This document shows positions 8,063 through 16,862 of a stretch of DNA of 49,948 bases, piece after piece. Each line of letters begins with the position of its first letter. The stretch's first letter is position 1. Source of the stretch: Verrucomicrobiota bacterium. GTDB lineage: Bacteria; Verrucomicrobiota; Verrucomicrobiia; Opitutales; Opitutaceae. The stretch covers positions 1 to 49,948 of the forward strand of contig JAEWNN010000082.1 of the NCBI GenBank assembly GCA_023457035.1, written 5' to 3'. The position numbers were made by a program, and so were the translations under genes. The notes below the pieces were generated by a model. It was not told the DNA's origin. It saw only the letters and a list, made by a program, of their open reading frames with translations, and ran no database searches.

Positions 8063-8735
8063 GACCGTCCGCCGCCGCGTTTTCTGGAGCGTGGTGGCTG
8101 TGGCCGTGGTGGCGGTGGGGGTGACCTTGGTGGCGACGCGGGGCGATCTGCGTGAAGCGGCCGGCCGGATCGTCGCTTGGCTGCAGGCGGCCGGACCGCT
8201 GGTCTTTTTCGGCGGCATGGCGGTGTTGCCGGTCGTCGGTTTCCCGATGCTGCCGTTCGCGCTCGCGGCCGGGCCGGTTTTCGGCCCGGTCCTCGGCGTG
8301 CCCGCGGTGATCGCCTACGCGGTGGTGGCGGTGCTGGTCAACGTGACGCTTTCGTATGTCCTCGCGGCGCGCTGGTTGCGTCCGCCGATTCTGCGGCTGC
8401 TCGACCGGCTGGGCTATCGCCTGCCGCAGCTGCCGACCGGGAGCGACTGGCAGGTGGTGTGGCTGGTGCGGCTCATGCCCGGCCTGCCCTTCTGGACCCA
8501 GAGCTATCTGCTTGGGTTGATGCGGCTGCCGCTGGTGCCGTATCTGGTCGTCTCGACGTTGCTGCCGGCCGGCTACATCTCCGGCACGATCGTGTTTGGC
8601 GATGCGCTGTTCAAGGGCCACATGAAGCACGCCCTGCTCGGCGCGGCGGCGGTCGGGCTGTGCGGGGCCGCGGTGCATCTCTGGCGGAAACGCTGCGCGG
8701 CGGCCGGCGCCGCAGACATTCCCGGCGACGATTGA
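8037..8735 (+). CDS. TVP38/TMEM64 (DedA-like VTT) family membrane protein
   Basis: 232 aa from ATG 8037. About six hydrophobic segments; the VTT core is visible as 'GFPMLPFALAAGPVFGPVLGVPAVIAYAVV', then an amphipathic stretch and 'VWLVRLMPGLPFWTQSYLLGLMRLPLVPYLV', which matches the conserved R-x-x-P-G-x-P motif region of TVP38/TMEM64 proteins. These inner-membrane proteins are related to DedA lipid transporters. The start is uncertain: ATG 8037 lies in a terminator stem and TTG 8061 or GTGs near 8091 are alternatives that keep the first membrane helix. Confidence 0.75.
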   Translation: MQASPPFSLTVRRRVFWSVVAVAVVAVGVTLVATRGDLREAAGRIVAWLQAAGPLVFFGGMAVLPVVGFPMLPFALAAGPVFGPVLGVPAVIAYAVVAVLVNVTLSYVLAARWLRPPILRLLDRLGYRLPQLPTGSDWQVVWLVRLMPGLPFWTQSYLLGLMRLPLVPYLVVSTLLPAGYISGTIVFGDALFKGHMKHALLGAAAVGLCGAAVHLWRKRCAAAGAADIPGDD

Positions 8736-8807
8736 GCGTCGCCGACGTCGCGATATAGCTCTTGCCCGGCGAATCGGGCCCGGCTTCATCGCTGGCGCTT
8801 CCCAGCC

Positions 8808-9257
8808 ATGAGCTTCCCGCGCTTCGCCTATCCCTGCATCGCCCTGCTCGCAGTTGCCGCGGTGCCGGCGTGGGCGGCCAATGCGGGGAGCGCGGCCGCA
8901 GAGCTCGCCGAGATCGCTCCCACCGCGGAGCTCCGGCTGGTCCGGACCATCGCATTGCCGGCCGGGACGACGGTCGAGAAAGCGCGGGCTGCGGTGATTC
9001 TCTCGCTGGAGCGGTACCGTTGGTTGGTCCACGTCGTGGAGCCGGAGCGAGTGATCGCGTTCTATGCCCGCCAACCGCTCATGGTTGCGCTGACCGTGCA
9101 GCTGCTCCCGGGTCGGATCGAACTCTGGCTCCGCGGGGTTGGCCCGGCCGAGAAACTGCAGGTGAAGGAAAACCAGTGGCTGAACAACTTGGTTTCGGAC
9201 ACGAGCGTGACTCTTGGCCTTGTGGCTCCGGCATCCGCTCCGGCGGGGAAGGACTGA
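8808..9257 (+). CDS. Hypothetical secreted protein upstream of chorismatase
   Basis: 149 aa with a clear signal peptide (FAYPCIALLAVAAVPAWAANA). The mature part is a small alpha/beta protein with 'GTTVEKARAAVILSLERYRWLVHVVEPERVIAFY' and 'LTVQLLPGRIELWLRGVG'. I recognise no family. Only 8 bases separate it from the chorismatase ATG, so the two are probably co-transcribed and this periplasmic protein may belong to the same pathway. Confidence 0.6.
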   Translation: MSFPRFAYPCIALLAVAAVPAWAANAGSAAAELAEIAPTAELRLVRTIALPAGTTVEKARAAVILSLERYRWLVHVVEPERVIAFYARQPLMVALTVQLLPGRIELWLRGVGPAEKLQVKENQWLNNLVSDTSVTLGLVAPASAPAGKD

Positions 9258-9265
9258 ACCGCGCG

Positions 9266-10192
9266 ATGCCCCCCGTCTCGACCGATCTGCCGACATTGCA
9301 AGTGGCCTTTGATCCTGCGATGGATCCGGGCCTGTCGACCGGGTTGCCCGTGCTCGGCGGCGAAACCGTCGAACGGATATTTCCGGACGCCGAGCCCGCC
9401 GGTCGGGCCGGACCTTTTGCGCTGTATCGCAGCGACGAGTGGCTGCTGGGCGCGGCCGCGGTGCCGACCGGTGGCATCATCGAACTGGCGACGCAGGAGC
9501 TTTACACCGCGCTCTTCGCTGTGACGCGCGGACTCAACCTCGCCCGCGTGTGGCATTACGTGCCGGCGATCAACCGGCCGGAGGCCGGTGGCCTCGAGAC
9601 CTATCGCGCCTTCAGCCGGGGGCGCTCGCTGGCGTTCGAGGCCGAATTCGGCCTGGATTTCCACCGCGTTGTCCCCGCGGCCTCGGCCGTCGGTACCGAC
9701 GCGGCGCGGCTGATGGTGGTATTCGCGGCGACGAAGCGCCCACCGCGGCATTTCGAGAACCCGCGGCAGGTGCCCGCCTACGATTACCCGCCCGAGCACG
9801 GCCCGCGCCCCCCGAGTTTCGCGCGGGCGACAGTCGTGCCCGGCGCCGGCGGCCGGGCGGATGTCTTCATCTCCGGCACGGCCGCGATCCGCGGCCATGC
9901 GACGATCGCACCCGACGAGACGCTGCCCCAGCTCGCCTGCACCATCGAGAACCTCCGGGAGATCTCCGCCGCCTGCGGCCTCGGGCCCGACCTGGGGCGG
10001 GGTGACGCGACCACGCGGCACTTCAAGGTGTACCTGCGTAACGCCGACGATCTGCCGGCGGTGCGGGCCGCGCTCGAGCGGGAGTTGTTGGCGCCGACCG
10101 ATCGCGTGAGCTATCTGCGCTCCGACATCTGCCGGCGCGAACTCGATGTCGAGATCGAGGCCACGCTGCGGGACGTTGCTGTATCCGCTTAA
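9266..10192 (+). CDS. Chorismatase (FkbO/Hyg5/XanB2-like)
   Basis: 308 aa. Family signatures are present in order: 'ELYTALFAV' (78-86), 'RVWHYVPAIN' (94-103), 'YRAFSRGRSLAF' (113-124), 'PAASAVG' (137-143), 'FENPRQVPAYDYPPEHGP' followed by 'SFARA' (163-188), and 'SGTAAIRGHATI' (203-214). Chorismatases split chorismate into pyruvate and a hydroxybenzoate or dihydrobenzoate. The XanB2 subfamily gives 3- and/or 4-hydroxybenzoate, the aryl starter of xanthomonadin-type aryl polyenes. With an adenylating ligase 1 kb away and an aryl-polyene-like cluster downstream, a hydroxybenzoate product is the best inference; which isomer cannot be read from the sequence by eye. Confidence 0.85.
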   Translation: MPPVSTDLPTLQVAFDPAMDPGLSTGLPVLGGETVERIFPDAEPAGRAGPFALYRSDEWLLGAAAVPTGGIIELATQELYTALFAVTRGLNLARVWHYVPAINRPEAGGLETYRAFSRGRSLAFEAEFGLDFHRVVPAASAVGTDAARLMVVFAATKRPPRHFENPRQVPAYDYPPEHGPRPPSFARATVVPGAGGRADVFISGTAAIRGHATIAPDETLPQLACTIENLREISAACGLGPDLGRGDATTRHFKVYLRNADDLPAVRAALERELLAPTDRVSYLRSDICRRELDVEIEATLRDVAVSA

Positions 10193-10284
10193 GTGTTGAT
10201 GAGGTTGGCCGATTGCTCAGGCTTCCCTCCGATTGCGAACCCTCACTGGCGCCCGTTCCACGCGTCCGCCCCTTTTTGTCTCCC

Positions 10285-11082
10285 ATGAACCTATCCCGCA
10301 TCCTTGCTCTACCCCTGTTCCTGCTCGGAGCCGCCGCCCTGGCGGCTCCCATGACCAACGAAGACGTCGTCAAGATGGTGAATGCCGGTCTCGACGAGGC
10401 GATCATCGTCTCCTCGATCCAGAACTCCGAGCCGAAGTTCGACACCAGCCCCGACGGCTTGATCGCCCTGAGCGACGCCAAGGTGCCGAAGACGATCGTC
10501 ACGGCGATCATCGAGCGGGCCTCGGGCAAGACCGCCCCGGCGGCGGCTTCCGGCGGAGCGGTCGCTGCGGACGGCAAGGCGATGTCGCCCTCGGACGTGC
10601 TGCTGATCGACGGTGAATCCACGACGATGCTTCAGTATTCGAAGTTGCAGATCCGGGTGGCGGCGCGCGGTTTGGGTTTCGGCGGCGCGGCGAGCTATTG
10701 CGTGATCCACGGCACCAAGGCGGCCACCCGGGTGAAAAACAAGCAGCCGGAGTTCCTGCTCTGTCTGCCCGAGCGGGCGCAGCCCAACGGGGTGGCGGAA
10801 CTGGTGCTCTTCGCCGTGCGCAAGAACGGCACCCGCGAGGTCATGACCGGTGGCGGCTACGGAAGCTATTCCACCGGTTTCCCCCCGGAGCGCGTCGTTA
10901 CCATGAAGTTCGAACGCGCGGACCAGAGCAATGCTCCCGCCGGATTTGTCGTCTACCGCGCGATCCCGCAGCGGGCCTTGGTCGTCGGCGAGTACGCGAT
11001 CGTGGTCAACTCCAACGAGGCAGTTCCCTCGATGGCCGGGCCGAGCGCGGGCAGTTGCTTCGATTTCGGCGTCGATCCCTGA
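10285..11082 (+). CDS. Hypothetical secreted protein
   Basis: 265 aa with a signal peptide (MNLSRILALPLFLLGAAALA). Directly after cleavage comes 'MTNEDVVKMVNAGLDEAIIVSSIQ' with 'FDTSPDGLIALSDAKVPKTIVTAII', a helical segment seen at the N-terminus of many uncharacterised secreted proteins. The C-terminal 150 residues are a beta-rich domain ('YSKLQIRVAARGLGFGGAASY', 'GFVVYRAIPQRALVVGEYAIVV'). ATG 10285 is chosen for the signal peptide. A bidirectional terminator follows. Role unknown. Confidence 0.65.
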   Translation: MNLSRILALPLFLLGAAALAAPMTNEDVVKMVNAGLDEAIIVSSIQNSEPKFDTSPDGLIALSDAKVPKTIVTAIIERASGKTAPAAASGGAVAADGKAMSPSDVLLIDGESTTMLQYSKLQIRVAARGLGFGGAASYCVIHGTKAATRVKNKQPEFLLCLPERAQPNGVAELVLFAVRKNGTREVMTGGGYGSYSTGFPPERVVTMKFERADQSNAPAGFVVYRAIPQRALVVGEYAIVVNSNEAVPSMAGPSAGSCFDFGVDP

Positions 11083-11106
11083 CCTGCCTCTATCCTTCCA
11101 GCACGC

Positions 11107-11138
11107 AAACGCCCCGGTGTTCGCCGGGGCGTTTGTTA
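11107..11138. terminator. Bidirectional terminator
   Basis: An 11-bp stem AAACGCCCCGG / CCGGGGCGTTT (11107-11117, 11124-11134) with loop TGTTCG lies between the convergent ends of the secreted-protein gene and the ligase gene. A T-rich tail (GTTATTTT) serves the plus strand, and the AAA of the left arm gives a short T-run on the minus strand. Confidence 0.85.
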
Positions 11139-12467
11139 TTTTCCGGGTGCGGCGCGCAGCAGCGCCTCGACCGCCCGGCGGTCGGTCTTGCCGCGCTCGG
11201 TGACGGGGAGCTCGGGCCGCGAGAGGATGTGCGCAGGGATCTTCCACGGCGCCAGGCGTGCCTGCAGTTCGGCGCGCAGTTCCGCGCTGGATCGGTCGCT
11301 GGCGACGGCTGCCGCGAGGGCGTCGGCGCGCTGCGGATGCGGCAGCACGCAGGCGGCGCGCACGCCGGGGAGCGTGAGCAGCGCGTGTTCGACCTCGGCG
11401 AGGTCGAGCCGGCGACCGCCGATCTTCACCGTGCGGCCGGTGCGGCCGAGAAGGACCAGTTCGCTGGCGGCGTCGAGCCTGGCGCGATCGGCGGGAGAGA
11501 ACCGCCCGGTGCCGCCCACGGCGGCACTTTCGATGGTGAAGCGATGGCCCGCACGGAACCGCAGGCGCACGCCCTCCATCGGCGCGCCGACGCTGCGGCC
11601 GGTGAGCGTGGCCTCGCCGGTGCGGTCGTAGCAGATGCCGCCCGTCTCGCTCGCGCCGTAGAAGTTGTGGACGCGCCGGCCGAGCTTCGCGGCGAACTCC
11701 GCCGCGAGTTCCGCGGGCAGCGCCGCGCCGGCCGAGATGACGAGCCGCAGGCTGGCGAGCTGCGCCGGGTCGATCTCGCTGCGCACGAGCGCGCGCAGCA
11801 GTGTGGGTACGGCGGGGAACACGGTCGGGTGCCAGCGGGCGATGTCGGCCGCGAGCGCCTGTGGCAGTGGACTGGCCGCGCAGGCCAGCGGTGTGCCCTG
11901 TTCGAGCAGCGGCACCACGAGGTTGCCCAGCCCGTACGAGTGACCGAGCGGGATGACGGCGAGGTTGAGGTCGGCGGGGCGGATGCCCATCGAGGCGCAG
12001 ACCTGGCGGCCGTCGGCGAGCATCTGGGCGTGGGTGAAGGGCAGCGCCTTCGGCACGCCGGTGCTGCCGCTGGTGAGCTTGAAGAGGCAGAGACCGCGGC
12101 GGCGGTGGCGTGTGGATCCGGAAAGCGGATGCAATGCGCCCGCATGCCAGAGCGCGGCGGCGCGGAGTCCGCGGGCCTGCTCGGTCAACGCTGCGGCGGG
12201 TTCGGTGGAGTCGGCCGGGATCGGGATGGCGCCGAGCCGGAGCAGACCGAGGAACACATGGAACCACCGCGCGCCGTTGGGCTCGGCCACGAGCACGCGG
12301 CGGCTGGCGAGCGTGGCGCCACCGGCGCAGGCACGGCTCCACTCCTCGGCGGCACCGGCCAGCTCGGCGCGCGACCAGTGTCGGCCGGTGACGCCGTCGA
12401 CCACGGCGAGCGCGGCGGGGTCGCGCTGCACGAGGGCGTCCCAGCAGGTGAGGAGCGTGGCGGTCAT
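11136..12467 (-). CDS. AMP-forming aryl/acyl-ACP (or CoA) ligase
   Basis: 443 aa, ANL superfamily. The P-loop-like motif 'LTSGSTGVPK' lies at 131-140, the A5 motif 'YGASETGG' at 270-277, the hinge region 'GRTGRTVKIGGRRLDLAEVE' at 341-360 and the adenylation Lys in 'PVTERGKTDRR' (K427). It would activate a carboxylic acid with ATP and pass it to ACP or CoA. The short length and the chorismatase nearby suggest a XanA2-like hydroxybenzoate:ACP ligase that loads the aryl starter; substrate specificity is an inference. ATG 12467 starts just before the usual N-terminal subdomain. It is transcribed divergently from the ABC pair. Confidence 0.8.
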   Translation of the reverse strand: MTATLLTCWDALVQRDPAALAVVDGVTGRHWSRAELAGAAEEWSRACAGGATLASRRVLVAEPNGARWFHVFLGLLRLGAIPIPADSTEPAAALTEQARGLRAAALWHAGALHPLSGSTRHRRRGLCLFKLTSGSTGVPKALPFTHAQMLADGRQVCASMGIRPADLNLAVIPLGHSYGLGNLVVPLLEQGTPLACAASPLPQALAADIARWHPTVFPAVPTLLRALVRSEIDPAQLASLRLVISAGAALPAELAAEFAAKLGRRVHNFYGASETGGICYDRTGEATLTGRSVGAPMEGVRLRFRAGHRFTIESAAVGGTGRFSPADRARLDAASELVLLGRTGRTVKIGGRRLDLAEVEHALLTLPGVRAACVLPHPQRADALAAAVASDRSSAELRAELQARLAPWKIPAHILSRPELPVTERGKTDRRAVEALLRAAPGK

Positions 12468-12654
12468 GGGCGTGGGCGGCCGGCGCCGTGGCGAACGACG
12501 CGCGGGCGGACGGGCTGCGAGCGGCAGGCGGAGAGGTGGGGGCTCACGGGGGCGAGCGTCCTGTGCCGGGCGCGGCGTGGTCGAGGAAAAACCGCGGCTG
12601 GAAGCTTGCTCCGCCCTGGGGCCGCCGTTGCACTTTGGCGACAGCCGTGCCGCC
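12468..12654. promoter_or_regulatory. Divergent intergenic region, ligase and ABC exporter
   Basis: 187 bases lie between the start codons of the ligase (minus) and the ABC ATPase (plus), so both promoters should lie here. A decayed hairpin (GGCTGGAAGCTTGCTCCGCC, 12596-12615) resembles the palindrome family described elsewhere in the window. No -35/-10 pair could be picked with confidence. Confidence 0.4.
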
Positions 12655-13569
12655 ATGCTTCGCCTCACCGATCTTCGCTATCGCTACCGCCCCGACGCCC
12701 CGTGGGCGGTCGACGGCGTGTCGCTGGCGCTGGGGCGCGGCGAGATCCTCGGGCTGCTCGGGCCGAACGGCGCGGGCAAGTCGACGCTGATGGCGCTCGT
12801 CGCGGGCCTGCGGCGTCCCGCGCAGGGGCGGGTGGAGCTGGCGCCGGCGGTGGCGACGGGTGGCGGGTTCGCGCTGGTGCCGCAGGAATATGCGTTCTAC
12901 CCGCGGCTCACCTGTCGGGAGAATCTGGAGTTCTTCGCCGGGGTGCTCGGGCTGGCCGGCGCGCGGCGGCGCGAGCGGATCGCGGCCGCGCTGGCGGCGA
13001 CGGGCTTGGATGCCGTGGCCGGGCGGCGGGCGGCGGAATGCTCGGGCGGCCTGAAACGGCGGCTCAACCTGGCGATCGGGCTGGTGGGCGATCCGCAACT
13101 GTTGCTGCTCGACGAGCCGACGGTGGGCGTGGACCCGCAGTCGCGGGCGTTCTTGTTGGAGACAGTGCGGCGGTTGCGTGCCGAGGGGCGGGCGATCGTC
13201 TACGCGTCGCACTACATGGAGGAGGTGCAGGCGATCGGCGACCGCGTGGCGGTGATCGACCACGGGCGTGTGGTGGCCTGCGGCACGCTGGCGGAGCTGC
13301 TGGCCGGCTCGACGGCGCGCGTCGAGGTGCGGGTTGCGACGGTGCCCGCGGCGCCGGTGCGCGCACGACTCGCCGCCGAGCTCGGGATGGTCGCCGAGGG
13401 CGACGGGGCCGACGGCTGGCTGGAGTTCGCGCTGCCACCGGAGCGGACGCCGGAGGCGTTGCTGGCCGCGGTGCGGGCGCTGGCCGGGCCGATCGTGGCG
13501 GTGCGGCACGGTTGCCGCGATCTCGAGGAGCTGTTCCTGCAGCTCACCCACCATTCGCTGCGCGACTGA
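12655..13569 (+). CDS. ABC transporter ATP-binding protein (ABC-2 type)
   Basis: 304 aa. Walker A is 'GPNGAGKST' (about residues 40-48), the Q-loop 'VPQEYAFYPRLT', a slightly variant signature 'ECSGGLKRRL' (CSGG instead of LSGG), Walker B 'LLLLDEPTVGVDPQ' and switch His in 'IVYASHYMEE'. This is the DrrA/CcmA-type ATPase that pairs with ABC-2 permeases, with the C-terminal 80-residue extension typical of such exporters. The permease starts 2 bases after its stop. The pair likely exports a hydrophobic product; its place beside the ligase suggests a link to the lipid pathway. Confidence 0.85.
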   Translation: MLRLTDLRYRYRPDAPWAVDGVSLALGRGEILGLLGPNGAGKSTLMALVAGLRRPAQGRVELAPAVATGGGFALVPQEYAFYPRLTCRENLEFFAGVLGLAGARRRERIAAALAATGLDAVAGRRAAECSGGLKRRLNLAIGLVGDPQLLLLDEPTVGVDPQSRAFLLETVRRLRAEGRAIVYASHYMEEVQAIGDRVAVIDHGRVVACGTLAELLAGSTARVEVRVATVPAAPVRARLAAELGMVAEGDGADGWLEFALPPERTPEALLAAVRALAGPIVAVRHGCRDLEELFLQLTHHSLRD

Positions 13570-13571
13570 CG

Positions 13572-14750
13572 ATGATCCCGCTGCTGGCCACCATCCGCAA
13601 AGAACTGCTGGCGCTGACGCGCGACGTGCACGGGTTGCTCGTGCTCTTCGTGATGCCGGCGGTCTTCATCCTCGTGATGTCGCTGGCGTTGCGCGACACG
13701 TTCCAGCCGCGGATCGCCGAGAAGGCGCGCTGGCAGGCGTGGGACGGCGACGGCACGGCGGCCTCGGCGGCGTTGCGCGCGGCGGTGCCCGGGGCCCGGC
13801 CGGGGGCGGAAAGCCGGGACGAGCTGGAGGCGGCGCTGACGCGCGGCGAGATCCAGCTCGGGTTGCTGATCGAGGCCGGCTACGAGACGGCGTTGGCCGA
13901 CGCGGCGACGCAGCGGCCGCGGGTGATGGTGCTGGCCGAGCCGGGCCTGCCGCCGGCGGTGCTGGCGGCGTTCCAGGCCGATGTGCTGCGCGCAGTGGCG
14001 GCGCAACGGGTGAACGCGTTGGTGGAGCCGTTTCGCGACACGGCGCGGATCTCCGGGGTGACTCTTCCCGACATGGACCCGGCGGCGGCCGGGGCGCTGG
14101 TCGAGACGCGTTTCCATCGCGCAGCGACGGTCGAGCTGACGTCGGTGCAGCAGAGCGTGCCGGCGTGGCTGGTGTTCGCGGTGTTCTTCGTGGTGATTCC
14201 GCTCTCGAACGTGTTCATCGCCGAACGGCAGCAGGGCACGTGGCAACGGTTGCGCAGCCTGCGGGTGCCGGTGGCGACGTTGCTGGCGGGCAAGGTGGTG
14301 CCGTTCTACCTCGTGAATCTCGGGCAGACCGTGCTGATGCTGCTGGTCGGGCGGTACCTCGTGCCGCTGCTCGGCGGTGATGCGCTGCTGCTCGACGTGA
14401 GCTGGCCGGCGCTGTGGGCGATGGCGTCTGCGGTGAGCCTGGCCGGGATCGGGTTTGCGCTGGCGGTGGCCGCGGTGGCACGCACGACCGAGCAGGCGAC
14501 GACGATCGGCGGCGTAGCGAACATCCTTTTCGCGGCGCTCGGCGGCGTGATGGTGCCCAAGATCGTGATGCCCACGGCGATGCAGCAGGTGGCGGCGTTC
14601 TCGCCGATGGGCTGGGGACTCGAGGGCTTTCTCGACGTGTTCGCGCGCGGCGCCGGGCTCGGTGGCCTCGGCGCGGAGCCGTGGCTGCTGCTCGGCTTCG
14701 CCGCGGCATGCCTGGCTGTGGCGTGGTGGCGGCTGCACGCCGCGGAGTGA
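13572..14750 (+). CDS. ABC-2 type transporter permease
   Basis: 392 aa. One N-terminal membrane helix ('HGLLVLFVMPAVFILVMSLALRDTF') is followed by a roughly 170-residue extracytoplasmic domain, then about five helices near the C-terminus, including 'VFAVFFVVIPLSNVFIAERQQGTWQRLRSLRV', which is the coupling-helix motif of the YhgE/YbhS/LinA-type ABC-2 family. The partner of the ATPase immediately upstream. Start ATG 13572 is 2 bases past the upstream stop, so the two are translationally coupled. Confidence 0.85.
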   Translation: MIPLLATIRKELLALTRDVHGLLVLFVMPAVFILVMSLALRDTFQPRIAEKARWQAWDGDGTAASAALRAAVPGARPGAESRDELEAALTRGEIQLGLLIEAGYETALADAATQRPRVMVLAEPGLPPAVLAAFQADVLRAVAAQRVNALVEPFRDTARISGVTLPDMDPAAAGALVETRFHRAATVELTSVQQSVPAWLVFAVFFVVIPLSNVFIAERQQGTWQRLRSLRVPVATLLAGKVVPFYLVNLGQTVLMLLVGRYLVPLLGGDALLLDVSWPALWAMASAVSLAGIGFALAVAAVARTTEQATTIGGVANILFAALGGVMVPKIVMPTAMQQVAAFSPMGWGLEGFLDVFARGAGLGGLGAEPWLLLGFAAACLAVAWWRLHAAE

Positions 14751-14782
14751 GCGGCGTGCGCTGCCGGGTACCCTATTCTTGC

Positions 14783-14813
14783 CGGGGCGTGTCGTTGAGC
14801 GAACGACGCGTCC
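14783..14813. other. Hairpin between convergent genes
   Basis: The stretch from GGGGCGTGTCGTT through GAGCG to AACGACGCGTCCC forms an imperfect 13-bp stem. It sits between the ABC permease stop and the convergent PEGA/TolB-like gene end. No T-run follows on either strand, so a terminator role is only possible. Confidence 0.4.
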
Positions 14814-14852
14814 CAGGGTGGGCCGGATGGGGTCTGCGGGGCGAGCGGGCGC

Positions 14853-16274
14853 TCAGTTCCCCGCGACGATGCGCAGGCGCCAGACGTTGTAGGCGCCGCC
14901 GCGGTTGGAGAGGAAGTAGACCACGTCGGGTTCCGAAGCCAGGGGCGACCAGGCGGGCATGAGGTCGTCGGATTCGTTGGCGGTGAGACGGCGGACGGCG
15001 CCCTCGGCGGTCATCACGAAAAGGTCGTTCTGGGGCCGGCCCTTGGGGGTCTTCTCGCAGTCCGACACGAAGAGGATGCGGCGGGGTTTGCCGAGGGAGA
15101 CGGCGGCCATGCTGCAGTTCGCGGCGACGAGGTTCTCGGCGCTGGTCAGAACGGACTCCCCGCGGGCGTCGAGCGAGGCGCTGACGATCCGCATGCGGTG
15201 CGTGGAGGGGTCCTCGTTGGTGAGCACGACCTTGCGGCGCTCGAGGACGTTCACGTGGCTGCCGCGCAGCGGGTAGGTCGAGGGGACGGTGCCGTCGAGG
15301 CGCACGGTCTTGACCTGAGGGAGGGCGCCGGTACCGAGCGGATCGGCGGTGAGGAAGACGATCTCAGCGCTGGAGGCGGCACCGGGGGCGGGGGCGAAGT
15401 TGAACCAGGAGCCGCTGGTGAGCTGGACGAGGCCGCCGCGGGTGGTGAGCTCGTTGCCTTCATACGCGAGGCGGATGGAGAACAGGTCGGGCTTGGTCCG
15501 GTCGACGCGGTTGGACTGGAAGACGAGCGCGTCCTCGCCGTCGGGCGCGATCGCGGGGGCCATGTCGACATACCCCGGGTTCTCCAGCAGCAGGTGTTTC
15601 TCCCGCGCGTCCTTGTCCGCGTTCTTCACGTAGAGGGAGGAGGCCAGGCCGGCCGGGGTCTCGGTGGTGACGGCGAGGATCACGTATTTGCCGTCCGGGG
15701 AGAGGGCGAAGGAGTTGAGGTGCTCGACGGGGCCGGCGCCCTGTTTGTCGCGCTGGCCGAAGTTGGTGATGCGCACGACCTCTGCGGCGGCTGGGCAGGG
15801 CTCCTCGGTGTCGAGCATGGCGACGACACTGGCGCGATCCACCTCTTGGGCGGGGCGGCCGGAGCTGAAGCCGACGCGCGGGAACATCCGCGGGACCAGC
15901 AGCGCCTCCTTCACCGGCTTGAGCGTGAAGCGCAGCGGGGTGTTGCGCTGGGCGTAGGCGACGCGGGCCGCCGCGGACTGGAAGACCCCGTGCGGGTCCT
16001 CGACGGAGACGGTGTGCTCGTTCCACGGCTTGTCCTTGTTCTCGCGCCGGAAATCGAGCGCGACCTTCGGCTCGACGCCGGTGCCGGCGGTCTTGTCGTC
16101 GACGCGCGCGACGATCGCCAGCGGCTGGCCGTTGTCGTCGACGGCGGCGACCGGAAGGGAGACGACCTCGTGCAGCGGACTCAGGGAGGCGGAGAGGTTG
16201 GGCTGGTCCGGGGCGGTGAGGCGGACGATCTCCGTCTGGTAGTCGGTCGCGCTGACGGAGAAGCTCCACGGAGT
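14853..16274 (-). pseudogene. TolB/WD40-like C-terminal part, cut off by in-frame TAG
   Basis: This is the downstream 3/4 of the gene that starts at 16751, in the same frame and open from the TAG (16275-16277) to the TGA at 14853-14855, about 473 codons. It has beta-propeller PD40/TolB signatures: 'LNSFALSPDGKYVILAV', 'APAIAPDGEDALVFQSNRVD', 'PAWSPLASEPDVVYFLSNRGGAYNVWRLRI'. A GTG at 15914 could allow re-initiation, giving a 353-aa protein. The reading frame, composition and domain pattern are otherwise intact, so the interruption is either recent, read through, or a sequence error. Confidence 0.7.
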
Positions 16275-16751
16275 CTAGGCGGTGGAGCCGCCGGGGCGGC
16301 GCATCGTGATCTCCTTGGTGGCGGGCACGGGGCCCCAATCCGTGGTGCCCGATTCGGTAATGAGCGCGACGCGGGCGTCGCGACAATCGGAACTCACGCG
16401 GACCTTGACCGTGCGCAGCTCGGTGAGGGCGGCGACCTGCTTCTTGCCGTCGTCGGCGTTGGTGACGGCGATGGTGAGCGGCTCGTAGCCGGCCCGCTCG
16501 AAGCGGATCTGGTGGGGCCCCTTCTGGGAGCTCAGGGAGACCTTCACGAAGCCGGCCTTGATGGTCGGTTTTTCAACCTTCGTGCCGTCGACGAAAACGG
16601 CCGCGTCGAGCGGCGTGAGCTGGAACTGGACGCTGTAGGCCCACGCCGTGGGGACGGCGGCGAACAGTGTCAGCAGGACGAGCAGGCGGAGCGCCGGGCG
16701 GCGCAGCACCGAAAGAGTGGGGAGGTGGGGGGCGGTGGAGACGGGGCGCAT
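16275..16751 (-). CDS. PEGA-domain secreted protein, N-terminal part ending at TAG
   Basis: 158 aa up to the TAG at 16275-16277. A signal peptide (LRLLVLLTLFAAVPTAWA) is followed by 'YSVQFQLTPLDAAVFVDGTKVEKPTIKAGF' and 'GPHQIRFERAGYEPLTIAV', a clear PEGA domain. Translation of the bases after the TAG continues sensibly (TPWSFSVSATDYQTEIV...), so the full protein was about 632 aa with PEGA plus beta-propeller repeats. Start ATG 16751. It diverges from the kinase gene, whose extracytoplasmic part also has PEGA-like repeats, suggesting the two act together in the envelope. Confidence 0.75.
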   Translation of the reverse strand: MRPVSTAPHLPTLSVLRRPALRLLVLLTLFAAVPTAWAYSVQFQLTPLDAAVFVDGTKVEKPTIKAGFVKVSLSSQKGPHQIRFERAGYEPLTIAVTNADDGKKQVAALTELRTVKVRVSSDCRDARVALITESGTTDWGPVPATKEITMRRPGGSTA

Positions 16752-16862
16752 CGTGGGCAAGAAGTATGTCGTGATTTTCTGGATAAAAAGTGTCTTTCCA
16801 AGCCTAAACCCGAAGCCCTACCATCCGATTGGCGGTATCTCCACATCCCCGACACCCACAGC
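16752..16862. promoter_or_regulatory. Divergent promoter region, PEGA protein and kinase
   Basis: 111 bases between two divergent start codons. The centre (GATTTTCTGGATAAAAAGTG) is the most A/T-rich stretch in this neighbourhood, as expected for promoter DNA. Individual -10 and -35 boxes are not assigned. Confidence 0.45.

Noticed and set aside
10698..14750. A 1350-codon open frame on the plus strand running into the ABC permease
   Set aside because: Only the part from 13572 is real; upstream it is antisense to the ligase and out of frame with the ABC ATPase, with no domain pattern.
15198..16862. Upstream extension of the kinase frame antisense to the PEGA/TolB-like gene
   Set aside because: The extension has repetitive Gly/Val/Asp/Glu composition; ATG 16863 gives a normal kinase N-terminus.
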